From Comamonadaceae bacterium (GTDB lineage: Bacteria; Pseudomonadota; Gammaproteobacteria; Burkholderiales; Burkholderiaceae_C): 64,000 nt of DNA. The notes under the pieces were generated by a model. The model was given only the letters and a program-made list of their open reading frames with translations. It did not search any database and had not been told where the DNA came from. Where the stretch lies: positions 1 through 64,000 of the forward strand of contig JAIYCG010000014.1 in NCBI GenBank assembly GCA_027488115.1, in the 5' to 3' direction. Below are positions 46,274 to 55,230 of the stretch, piece after piece (within the stretch, counting starts at the first letter, position 1; each line of letters begins with the position of its first letter). Position numbers and translations under genes: made by a program.

Positions 46274-47230
46274 ATGATTGATGTCACCGTAGAAACATTT
46301 GAAGCTGAGGTCATTGCGGCCTCCATGACCACCCCCGTTTTGGTCGATTTTTGGGCGCCCTGGTGCGGTCCTTGCAAAACTTTAGGCCCCCTCTTGGAAA
46401 AGGTAGAAATCGCCTATGGCGGGCGCTTCAAGTTGGTCAAAATTGACTCTGACCAAGAGCAACAATTGGCTGCTGCCTTTGGCATCCGCTCCATTCCCAC
46501 TTGCGTCTTGCTCAAAAACGGTCAACCTGTAGATGGCTTTATGGGCGCTGTGCCAGAAGGCAAATTGCGCGAATTCCTCGACAAACACGTACCCGGTGAA
46601 AACGAAGTTTTGGCTGAAGCTGAAGTGCAAGAGGCTGAAGCCTTGTTGGAATCAGGCGACCTAGAGACGGCTCAAGCCAAACTGATGCAAGCGCTTGAAG
46701 CCAACCCCGACAATGACGATGCGCGCTTTGACTTGGTCAAACTGCTCATCAGCATGGGCCAGCTCCAAACAGCTTCCACTGTGCTGAGCCCCTGCCTGTC
46801 TCAAATTCCGCTCAAGTTGCGCTTTGAAGCCTTGAAACAGTGGCTCGATGCTTTGGCATTTGTCACCACCGATCCGATGGGCCAATGGCCTTTGGAAAAG
46901 TTTGACGAACTCATTGCTGTCAACAAACGTGACTTCGACACTCGCTATGCCAAAGCCCGAGTGCTGTTGGCCAGCGACGATTGGACAGGCGCCATGGACG
47001 AGCTTTTAGAAATTATCATGCGCGACAAAAAGTGGAGTGACGAAGCTGCGCGCAAAACCATGGTGGGATTGTTGGAGTTGCTCACGCCGGTAGCGCCTAA
47101 AGGCGGCGCCGAACACACGGGCAAAACAGCTGGCGGTATTGAACTCATGGGTCAAAGTGCCATTCAAGAAGACCCGCAAGCGGCCATGGTGTCGAGCTAT
47201 CGGCGCAAGCTCAGCATGATGCTGAACTGA
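46274..47230 (+). CDS. Thioredoxin-TPR co-chaperone (YbbN/CnoX-like)
   Basis: VDFWAPWCGPCKTLGPLLEK; C-terminal tetratricopeptide-like region. Confidence 0.93.
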   Translation: MIDVTVETFEAEVIAASMTTPVLVDFWAPWCGPCKTLGPLLEKVEIAYGGRFKLVKIDSDQEQQLAAAFGIRSIPTCVLLKNGQPVDGFMGAVPEGKLREFLDKHVPGENEVLAEAEVQEAEALLESGDLETAQAKLMQALEANPDNDDARFDLVKLLISMGQLQTASTVLSPCLSQIPLKLRFEALKQWLDALAFVTTDPMGQWPLEKFDELIAVNKRDFDTRYAKARVLLASDDWTGAMDELLEIIMRDKKWSDEAARKTMVGLLELLTPVAPKGGAEHTGKTAGGIELMGQSAIQEDPQAAMVSSYRRKLSMMLN

Positions 47231-47274
47231 TGCGCACGGCGTGTTAAGTTCATCAACACTTGGTGCTGACTTGA

Positions 47275-47811
47275 TTATCTGGTGGCGCCCGCCTGCGCCT
47301 CAATCAGGCTGTGCATGCTGCGAAGCATGCCGGCCATCATCAAAGCCTCTCCCACCACAAACATAGGCCCCACTAAAAGACCCACCACATCGTCTACAAA
47401 GGCCGGTTTGCGGCCTTCAAAGATGTGGCCGACGAACTGAATGATCCAACCCATCACAAACACAATCAGGCCAGGTAACCAAGCAGCGTCGTAAAGCGCA
47501 TTCATGCCCCAGCCCATTGCCGCATCGGGCGTATGAGCGAATGCAATCAGAGCCCCATTCACCAAGCTGGTGGCGAGCCCAAGCAACAAGTTGCCTCGTG
47601 AAAGGTACCAAAGACTTGAAAGCACCCAAAGCAAGCCCGCCAAGGTGACCGTTTGGCCTGCAATGTCGAAAGATACCAAGGACAGCAACATGCCAATGGA
47701 CAAGACGATCAGGGGGATACCCACCAAGTGCGTAACGATGTTGCGACGGTCGCGATGGTAGTGCGCGTACTGCACCATCAGCTCAGACGCTGAGCGAAAC
47801 AAACTGATCAT
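47275..47811 (-). CDS. DUF962/Mpo1-like membrane protein
   Basis: VQYAHYHRDRRNIVTHLVGIPLIVLSIGMLLS; multi-TM. Confidence 0.87.
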   Translation of the reverse strand: MISLFRSASELMVQYAHYHRDRRNIVTHLVGIPLIVLSIGMLLSLVSFDIAGQTVTLAGLLWVLSSLWYLSRGNLLLGLATSLVNGALIAFAHTPDAAMGWGMNALYDAAWLPGLIVFVMGWIIQFVGHIFEGRKPAFVDDVVGLLVGPMFVVGEALMMAGMLRSMHSLIEAQAGATR

Positions 47812-47845
47812 GAAAAGCTTCTCCCAGATTAGAAGCAAAGCCAAA

Positions 47846-48760
47846 TTAACGCGTTAAACGCAGCAGTGCTTCTTCGTATTTTGCCGAGGTCTTCTCAATC
47901 ACTTCACGGGGTAAACGAGGAGCGGGAGGCGTTTTATCCCAAGGCTTGCCGTTGACCAAGGTGCTTTCAAGCCAATCACGCAGAAATTGCTTGTCGTAGC
48001 TGGGTGGATTCACACCTTCTACATAGCTTTCAGCCGGCCAGTAGCGGGAAGAATCGGGCGTGAGCACCTCGTCCATCAACACCAGGGTGCCATCGGCATC
48101 GAGTCCAAATTCAAATTTGGTGTCGGCAATGATGATGCCTTTTTCGGCTGCAATGGCACTGGCTGCTTTGTAGAGGGCAATGCTGATGTCTTTGATGCGC
48201 GTGGCCAAGTCAAGGCCAATCATGTCCACTGTTTTTTCAAACGTGATGTTTTCATCGTGCTCGCCCACGGCGGCTTTGGCGGCGGGTGTGTAAATGGGCT
48301 CTGGCAATTTGCTAGCGTTCTTCAAACCTGCAGGCAACTTCACACCACACACGGCTTGAGATTCTTGGTATTCCTTCCAACCGCTGCCAGCCAAGTAACC
48401 TCGCACCACGGCCTCCACAGGCAGAGGTTTCAAACGCTTCACCAACATAGAGCGACCTTGAACTTGCGATACTTCTGCCCCACTCACAGCACTTTCAGGC
48501 GCATCGCCTGTCAAGTGAATAGGGCAGAGGTTCAAGCCCTTGGGGCCGAGTTTGTCAAACCAATACAAAGCCATTTGTGTGAGCAACACGCCTTTGCCTG
48601 GAATGGGCTCGCCCATGATGACATCAAAGGCACTGATGCGGTCGGAGGCCACCATCAGAATGCGATCGGTGCCTACCGCATAGTTGTCTCTGACTTTGCC
48701 ACGCGCGAGCAAGGTGAGAGAAGTGAGCGCGGAAGTGTGCAATGCAGAAACGGTCTTCAT
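47846..48760 (-). CDS. purC: SAICAR synthase
   Basis: [42 protein letters not shown]. Confidence 0.97.
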   Translation of the reverse strand: MKTVSALHTSALTSLTLLARGKVRDNYAVGTDRILMVASDRISAFDVIMGEPIPGKGVLLTQMALYWFDKLGPKGLNLCPIHLTGDAPESAVSGAEVSQVQGRSMLVKRLKPLPVEAVVRGYLAGSGWKEYQESQAVCGVKLPAGLKNASKLPEPIYTPAAKAAVGEHDENITFEKTVDMIGLDLATRIKDISIALYKAASAIAAEKGIIIADTKFEFGLDADGTLVLMDEVLTPDSSRYWPAESYVEGVNPPSYDKQFLRDWLESTLVNGKPWDKTPPAPRLPREVIEKTSAKYEEALLRLTR

Positions 48761-48784
48761 AGTCCCTGCATTATCGAGCCAATT

Positions 48785-49849
48785 TCAGTGAACAACTTGC
48801 GCCAATTCGCCTTTTGCGTATTGCGCTGCGACCACTTGCAAGCTGTGCCCTTTGATTTTGGACGCCTGTCCAACGCAACCAAACTCGATGTAGCGTTGTT
48901 TGCAAATTTGCTTAGCGGCTTCACGTGCAGGCTTGAGCCATTCGCGAGGATCAAACTTCTCGGGGTTTTGCACCATGAACTTGCGCACTGCGGCTGTCAT
49001 GGCCAAGCGAATGTCGGTATCGATGTTGATCTTGCGCACACCAAACTGAATGGCCTTTTGAATTTCTTCGACCGGCACGCCATAGGTTTCTTTCATGTTG
49101 CCACCATATTCACGAATGATGGCCAACAAATCTTGTGGCACGCTGGAAGAGCCGTGCATCACCAAGTGGGTGTTGGGAATGCGTTTGTGAATGGCTTGGA
49201 TGCGGTCAATGGCCAAAATGTCGCCCGTGGGCTTGCGCGTGAATTTGTAAGCGCCGTGGCTGGTACCAATGGCAATGGCCAAGGCATCAAGCTGTGTGCG
49301 CTTGACAAAATCGGCGGCTTGTTCAGGGTCGGTCAAGAGCTGTTCGTGTGTCATGACGGCATCGGTGCCGTGACCATCTTCTTTGTCGCCTTGCATGGTT
49401 TCCAAGGAGCCTAAGCAGCCCAACTCACCTTCAACCGTAATGCCCAACTTGTGCGCCATGGCCACCACTTTTTGCGTCACTTCGAGGTTGTAGTCATAGC
49501 TGGCAATGGTTTTGCCATCGGCCTCCAAGCTGCCGTCCATCATGACGGAGCTGAAACCCAAATTGATAGCGCCTTGACACACGTCAGGGCTTTGGCCGTG
49601 GTCTTGGTGCATCACCACAGGAATATCAGGGTAGGACTCGACGGCTGCTTGAATCAGGAGCTTCAAAAAGCCTTCACCCGCATATTTGCGAGCGCCAGCA
49701 GAAGCTTGCATGATCACAGGCGCACCCGTTTCTTTGGCAGCCTCCATGATGGCCTGGACTTGCTCCAGATTGTTGACGTTGAAAGCAGGAATGCCGTAGC
49801 CATTGGCGGCAGCATGGTCCAGCAACTCACGCATTGATACGAGTGCCAT
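48785..49849 (-). CDS. fba: Class II fructose-bisphosphate aldolase
   Basis: [32 protein letters not shown]-type; [10 protein letters not shown]. Confidence 0.96.
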   Translation of the reverse strand: MALVSMRELLDHAAANGYGIPAFNVNNLEQVQAIMEAAKETGAPVIMQASAGARKYAGEGFLKLLIQAAVESYPDIPVVMHQDHGQSPDVCQGAINLGFSSVMMDGSLEADGKTIASYDYNLEVTQKVVAMAHKLGITVEGELGCLGSLETMQGDKEDGHGTDAVMTHEQLLTDPEQAADFVKRTQLDALAIAIGTSHGAYKFTRKPTGDILAIDRIQAIHKRIPNTHLVMHGSSSVPQDLLAIIREYGGNMKETYGVPVEEIQKAIQFGVRKINIDTDIRLAMTAAVRKFMVQNPEKFDPREWLKPAREAAKQICKQRYIEFGCVGQASKIKGHSLQVVAAQYAKGELAQVVH

Positions 49850-49933
49850 ATTGAAAAGTCCCAGATTGAATGAATATTTCCCAAGCCAACTTGTCGCCAT
49901 CCATTCTCAAGCACTGAGGTTTGAAAAAAGACA

Positions 49934-49953
49934 TGTAACTGGCTTGTAACTGG
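49934..49953. repeat. Direct repeat TGTAACTGG x2 upstream of fba
   Basis: 49934-49942 and 49945-49953, 11-bp period. Confidence 0.75.
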
Positions 49954-50016
49954 GCATGATTTTAACAAGCGTCTGTGAAAATTCTGAGTTTATTGGCCAG
50001 TCCGACTATGATTTAA

Positions 50017-50733
50017 GTGATGTTCGCAAACCTTCCCCCAATGCAAGACCACCAATCAGCGCCAACTTGGCGAGTTCCCGCCGCCATCAGCCTCGGTTTG
50101 ATGTTGCTCTTATTGGCGTGGGACTTTTCGGGTGGAGACATGAAGATGGCCGCGCTCTGGGGTGACAGTGCAGGTTTTGCTTTGCGCCAGCATTGGTGGA
50201 TGGTCAAGGTGATGCATGAAGGCGCTCGAACATTGGGATGGCTCTTCTTGTTGGGGCTGCTGGTCGGCATTTGGCGGCCTTGGGGCACCCTCCGGTCCTT
50301 GGCTAGCGCAGAGCGAGCCGCCCTTTTTGTGAGTGTTGTGTGTGCTTTGCTGTCTGTCACGTTGCTCAAAGGGTTCAGCCAAACCAGCTGCCCTTGGGAC
50401 TTGCAAGTCTTTGGGGGGCAAGTTCCTTACGTATCACATTGGAATATTTGGGTTCGCGATGGTGGCGTGGGTCATTGCTTTCCTGCCGGTCACGCATCAA
50501 CAGGCTTTGCCTTTATGGCGAGCTATTTTGGTTTGAAGCAAAACAGGCCAAGCGCTGCGACCAAATGGTTGCTATGCGCCTTGGTCATTGGCTTTGTCCT
50601 GGGCATTTCACAACAAATGCGGGGCGCTCATTTCATGAGCCATACGCTTTGGACCGCCTGGCTTTGCTGGACCGTGGGTTGGCTGAGCCACGCTTTGTTT
50701 CATCGTTTTTTCAATCCCTTGCGCACCATTTAA
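50017..50733 (+). CDS. PAP2-superfamily phosphatase
   Basis: GHCFPAGHASTGFAFM PAP2 motif; GAHFMSHTLWTAW. Confidence 0.9.
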   Translation: MMFANLPPMQDHQSAPTWRVPAAISLGLMLLLLAWDFSGGDMKMAALWGDSAGFALRQHWWMVKVMHEGARTLGWLFLLGLLVGIWRPWGTLRSLASAERAALFVSVVCALLSVTLLKGFSQTSCPWDLQVFGGQVPYVSHWNIWVRDGGVGHCFPAGHASTGFAFMASYFGLKQNRPSAATKWLLCALVIGFVLGISQQMRGAHFMSHTLWTAWLCWTVGWLSHALFHRFFNPLRTI

Positions 50734-50744
50734 AAAAATGGAAA

Positions 50745-50772
50745 GGGGTCCAAATTCAAAAATTTGTACCCC
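50745..50772. repeat. Inverted repeat between convergent PAP2 and pyk genes
   Basis: GGGGT-c-CAAATT-CAAA-AATTTG-t-ACCCC. Confidence 0.75.
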
Positions 50773-50805
50773 TGATAGATTGGCGCTTGTTGAGGAAGTT
50801 AATCT

Positions 50806-52239
50806 TTACTCAGCACGACACAGTTTGAGCATATTGGTACCCCCTGGTGTGCCCATAGGCTCACCACAGGTTATGGCATAGATATCTCCCGTTGACACAA
50901 TGTTGCGCTTCTTCAAATGCATTTCGGCTTGCGACAAGGCTGTGTCGAGGTCTGTGCTGGTGTCCATCAACAAGGGGCGAACATTGCGGTACAAAGCCAT
51001 TTTTCTTTGCGAGCTGACCTTGGTGGTTAAAGCATAAATTGGAATTTTGACGCGATGGCGGCTCATCCACAAAGCAGTTGAGCCCGATTCGGTCAGGGCC
51101 ACAATGCCTTTGGCATTGAGATGGTGCGCCGTAAACAAGGCCCCCATGGCAATCGATTGGTCAATGCGGCTGAAGGTTTGCCCACTGAAATCGGCATCCA
51201 GTTCATACTCTTCGGCGGCCTCCGCAGCCAAACAAATTTTGGCCATTTCTACAACGGTTTCAAGCGGGTACTTGCCGGCAGCTGTTTCTGCGCTCAACAT
51301 GACGGCATCGGTGCCATCCAAAACAGCGTTGGCCACATCACTGACTTCAGCGCGCGTAGGCACTGGGTTGGTGATCATGCTCTCCATCATTTGGGTGGCC
51401 GTGATGACCACCTTGTCGTGCGCACGGGCCAATTTAATCATGCGCTTTTGCAGAGCAGGTACCACGGCATTGCCCACTTCAACGGCCAAGTCGCCCCGAG
51501 CCACCATGATGCCGTCGCTGGCCAACAAAATTTCTTCTAAGCGTGGAATGGCTTCTGCGCGCTCAATTTTGGCAATCAAGCCAGGCTTGTGGTTGTACTC
51601 GGCAGCGGCCACATTGGCCAACTGTCGGGCCATTTCCATGTCGGTGGCATTTTTGGGAAAACTCACAGCCACGTAATCGGCTTGAAAACTCATGGCCGTT
51701 TTGATGTCTTCCATGTCCTTGCCTGTGAGGGCCGGTGCAGTGAGGCCGCCACCTTGTTTGTTGATCCCTTTGTTGTTGGACAACTCACCGCCCAACTTCA
51801 CGGTGGTGTTCACTTTTTCACCTTGTACGGCGTCAACCGTCAGCACAATCAAGCCATCGTTCAACAGCAGCACATCGCCGGCCTTCACGTCGCGGGGGAG
51901 TTCTTTGTAATCAAGTCCGACCCCTGTTAAGTCGCCAGGTTCGGTGCGGGAGGCGTCAAGCACAAACTTGGCACCTGGCTCCAACATCACTTTACCCTCG
52001 ACAAACTTACCCACGCGAATTTTGGGACCTTGCAAATCGGCCATGATGGCCACCTCTCGGCCAGCCCTGGCTGCCGCCTCTCTCACCAACCGAGCTCGGT
52101 CAATGTGGTCCTGCGCTTTGCCATGACTGAAGTTCAAACGAACCACATTCACCCCTGCGCGAATCATGGCTTCGAGCAAAGCAGGATCGCTGGAGGCGGG
52201 GCCTAAGGTGGCAACAATTTTGGTAGCACGGGTTGGCAT
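50806..52239 (-). CDS. pyk: Pyruvate kinase
   Basis: RATKIVATLGPASSDPALLEAMIRAGVNVVRLNFSHG; MVARGDLAVEVG. Confidence 0.97.
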   Translation of the reverse strand: MPTRATKIVATLGPASSDPALLEAMIRAGVNVVRLNFSHGKAQDHIDRARLVREAAARAGREVAIMADLQGPKIRVGKFVEGKVMLEPGAKFVLDASRTEPGDLTGVGLDYKELPRDVKAGDVLLLNDGLIVLTVDAVQGEKVNTTVKLGGELSNNKGINKQGGGLTAPALTGKDMEDIKTAMSFQADYVAVSFPKNATDMEMARQLANVAAAEYNHKPGLIAKIERAEAIPRLEEILLASDGIMVARGDLAVEVGNAVVPALQKRMIKLARAHDKVVITATQMMESMITNPVPTRAEVSDVANAVLDGTDAVMLSAETAAGKYPLETVVEMAKICLAAEAAEEYELDADFSGQTFSRIDQSIAMGALFTAHHLNAKGIVALTESGSTALWMSRHRVKIPIYALTTKVSSQRKMALYRNVRPLLMDTSTDLDTALSQAEMHLKKRNIVSTGDIYAITCGEPMGTPGGTNMLKLCRAE

Positions 52240-52309
52240 TTGGAAAAGTCTCCGGTGTAATTTAATTTCAATTTTCCCACGAAATGAGTTACATCCCGAG
52301 AACAAATGA

Positions 52310-53341
52310 TCAGTTGTCGCCTTTGATGCCTGCTTTTTCAACCACGCGCGCCCAACGGCTCAATTCGTTTTTGGCCAAATCGCTCATGCGCTCAGGCTTG
52401 CCACCGGCTATGACCAAGCCTTGCTTGTTCATGGTTTCTTTGACATCGGGCAATTGCAGCAAGGCATTGATGTCGGCATTCAGTTTAGCCACCACATCAG
52501 GGGGTGTGCCCGCGGGCACAAAGACGCCATACCAAGTTTCAACCACACCGTTGGCCACGCCCAACTCTTTCAAGGTTGGCACATTGGGAAATGCTGGTGA
52601 GCGCTCTGGGCTCATTAAGGCCAACATGCGCAAAGAGCCATTTTGCAAATGCGGCGCAGCCGTTTGCAAAGCCACAATGCTGGCGTCAACATGCCCACCC
52701 ATTAGATCGGTGAGCGCACCAGAGGTTCCTTTGTAGGGCACGTGCAAAAGCTTAAGGCCCGTTTCTTGGGCTAACAATTCCATGGCCAAATGTTGCGGCG
52801 AGCCTGTTCCGGGAGACGAGTAATTCAAAACACCTGGCTGTTTTTTGGCAGACTCTTGAAAGTCTTTGAAGGTGTTCAAGGCCGACTTGCCCGATGTAGC
52901 CACACCCAGCGCACTGGTGCCCAGCAGAATAACGGGGGCAAAGGCTTGATGCGGATTGAAAGGCAGTTTGGGCATCAGTGCCGGAAACGTGCCGTGCGCA
53001 GTGGCAGTGACCAGTACCGTGAGGCCATTGGGTGCTGCTTTGGCCGCCATGCCGGTGCCAATCGAGCCACTCGCACCCGCTTTGTTGTCAGTCACAACCG
53101 ACACTTTCCATTTGTCGGCCAATTTGGGGCCGAGCAGGCGCGCCATCAAATCAGCACCGGTTCCGGTGGTAAAGGGCACCAGCAAAGTCACTGGTCCACT
53201 GGGATAAACATTGGCTGCATTGCTAGCACCCGCTGTTTGTGCGTTGGCAATGCCAAGCGAGAAGCCTGCCAAACAAAGGGCAGCAGCCATGCGCAAGCTG
53301 GCCAGACGCTTGTATGAAAAGACAAAAGAGGAGTGTGTCAT
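52310..53341 (-). CDS. Bug-family (TctC-like) tripartite tricarboxylate transporter substrate-binding protein
   Basis: Signal peptide; YPSGPVTLLVPFTTGTGADLMARLLGPKL; AGASGSIGTGMAAKAAPNG. Confidence 0.93.
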   Translation of the reverse strand: MTHSSFVFSYKRLASLRMAAALCLAGFSLGIANAQTAGASNAANVYPSGPVTLLVPFTTGTGADLMARLLGPKLADKWKVSVVTDNKAGASGSIGTGMAAKAAPNGLTVLVTATAHGTFPALMPKLPFNPHQAFAPVILLGTSALGVATSGKSALNTFKDFQESAKKQPGVLNYSSPGTGSPQHLAMELLAQETGLKLLHVPYKGTSGALTDLMGGHVDASIVALQTAAPHLQNGSLRMLALMSPERSPAFPNVPTLKELGVANGVVETWYGVFVPAGTPPDVVAKLNADINALLQLPDVKETMNKQGLVIAGGKPERMSDLAKNELSRWARVVEKAGIKGDN

Positions 53342-53354
53342 CGCGTGCTTCAAT

Positions 53355-54089
53355 TTAGGATCGGGGTAATTTGCTTTTCCAAACATTCCAAGGCCGCTCA
53401 ACTTGACCTGCGTTGGTTTCGGCGGAGTTGCGGGCTTCGTCATCAGACAGGTACACAGGCTCGCCTGCACCCATGCCGAAACTCATGCGCATCGCATCCG
53501 CTTGTAACTTGGCATTGCCTTCTGTGTAGTAGGCACGAAACACTGCAAGTTGGATTGAGTTGGCCACCACCACATTGCCATGACCTCGCAGCAAGGCCAC
53601 GGTGTTGTTGCCCAGCGTGTCGGCCAATGACTCGCCAATGCTTTGATTGCGAATGAGCATGTCAGAGGTTTCGCCCAGCGTATCGCGAATTTCAAAGGTA
53701 GGCACGTTGCTGCCCAAGAAGCCACTCATGTGGCAAATGGGGCGCAGGCGCGCGCCCGTCACGCCAAACGGAATGATGGCGGGTGAATGGCTGTGCACAA
53801 CAGAGTTCACGTCTGGGCGTTTTTTCAAGATCGCACTGTGGATGAATCTTTCCAAATAAGATTTTCGGCCTTGAGCATCGTGCACGTCGCCATTCAAGTC
53901 GCATTCCACAATGTCAGCCGCAGTGACCGATGCCGGCGCCATGCTGCGCGCAATGAAAAAACGCTCTGGGTTGTCGGGATGGCGAACACTGATGTGGCCA
54001 AAGCCGTCAAAGACGCCTTCGTTGGCCAAAATTTGATTGGCCGTGGCCAAGTCTTCTAAGAGTTGTTGAATTGCAGGGGAAGTTGACAT
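53355..54089 (-). CDS. Class II aldolase/adducin-family protein
   Basis: FDGFGHISVRHPDNPERFFIARSMAP; VVHSHSPAIIPFG; ALLRGHGNVVVANS. Confidence 0.92.
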   Translation of the reverse strand: MSTSPAIQQLLEDLATANQILANEGVFDGFGHISVRHPDNPERFFIARSMAPASVTAADIVECDLNGDVHDAQGRKSYLERFIHSAILKKRPDVNSVVHSHSPAIIPFGVTGARLRPICHMSGFLGSNVPTFEIRDTLGETSDMLIRNQSIGESLADTLGNNTVALLRGHGNVVVANSIQLAVFRAYYTEGNAKLQADAMRMSFGMGAGEPVYLSDDEARNSAETNAGQVERPWNVWKSKLPRS

Positions 54090-54124
54090 GGCGGTTTTCT
54101 TGTTGTGTGAATGGGGCTTGCTAA

Positions 54125-55219
54125 TTACTTTGTTAAGAACAAACGGGTCCAGTGCTGATTCCATTTCTCGGCTTCGTCAACGACGATGCCAGGATCGGTC
54201 AGCACATAGTTAAAGTTGTTCAAATTAGATTTGACTTTTTGATTGGCAGGTGGACGGCCCATGCTGTTTAACAGCGTTTGCGCTTCGGGTGAAAGAAAAA
54301 AGTCTGCCAACAAAGCAGCAGCATGCGGATGCGGCGCGTTGCGAGCAACACCGACACCTTGAGGACGTGCCAGTGTCGGCTCGATAGGCACCCAATCGAT
54401 TGGGGCACCCCGTTGTTTCAAAGACTGAGCATTGGCGTTGTAGATGGTCAAGCCCACATCGGTTTCTCCCGCCGATACCATTTGTGCCAACAAAATATGG
54501 CCTTTGCGCACATCTGGCTTTTGATCAGACAGTTTCTTGAAAAACGCCATGCCACGTTGTTCGCCCATCGAATTGACCAGGCCACCCATCCACTCAGCAT
54601 CGGTTGACTCAATGGCGATGCGGCCTTTCCACTTTGGCTCTGTAAAGCCTTCATAGTGTTTGGGCAAGTCTTCGCGTTTCACTTTTTGCGTATTGAAAGC
54701 AACGACAAAGAAGTTGACACGGTCGGGCAACCACATGCGGTGTTTGGGAATCATGCCTTGCGGTAAATCTGCAATGTGGGGACTGTGAAATTCAGACAAC
54801 ATTTTTTCTCGCGCCAACATTTCCATTTCTGGTCCATTGGTCTCCACCACATCTACCGTATGGCGCTTGGCGCGACCTTCGTTCACAACGCGCTGCACCA
54901 CACCATCGCTCAGGCCTCGCCACACCGTCACTTTGATGCCATATTTTTTTTCAAACTCAGCCAACAAAGGACCCGATTCGGTGGGTGCCAAAGAGGTGTA
55001 AAGCGTGACTGCGCCTTCTTTGCGTGCACGCTCTAACAACCAAGCTTCGCGGTCTAGCGCCTTGTTCATCAAAATAGCATCATGCGGTCCCACATTCTGC
55101 GGCGCTGTTGTTTGAGCCACAGCCGCCAGTGAGAGAGACGCTGTGACCCAAAAAATCGCCAGCCTTCGCGTGATGGCACTAGAAAATTCCAACGCTTGGT
55201 CAAGACAAACTTGCAGCAT
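54125..55219 (-). CDS. Extracellular solute-binding protein (Fe3+/polyamine ABC-type SBP)
   Basis: GAVTLYTSLAPTESGPLLAEFEKKYGIKVTVWRGLSDGVVQRVVNE. Confidence 0.9.
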   Translation of the reverse strand: MLQVCLDQALEFSSAITRRLAIFWVTASLSLAAVAQTTAPQNVGPHDAILMNKALDREAWLLERARKEGAVTLYTSLAPTESGPLLAEFEKKYGIKVTVWRGLSDGVVQRVVNEGRAKRHTVDVVETNGPEMEMLAREKMLSEFHSPHIADLPQGMIPKHRMWLPDRVNFFVVAFNTQKVKREDLPKHYEGFTEPKWKGRIAIESTDAEWMGGLVNSMGEQRGMAFFKKLSDQKPDVRKGHILLAQMVSAGETDVGLTIYNANAQSLKQRGAPIDWVPIEPTLARPQGVGVARNAPHPHAAALLADFFLSPEAQTLLNSMGRPPANQKVKSNLNNFNYVLTDPGIVVDEAEKWNQHWTRLFLTK

Positions 55220-55230
55220 GAAGTTCTCCT

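Noticed and set aside
47987-49414. 475-aa + strand ORF opposite purC and fba
   Set aside because: Spans two opposite-strand genes with clear motifs; codon-bias artefact
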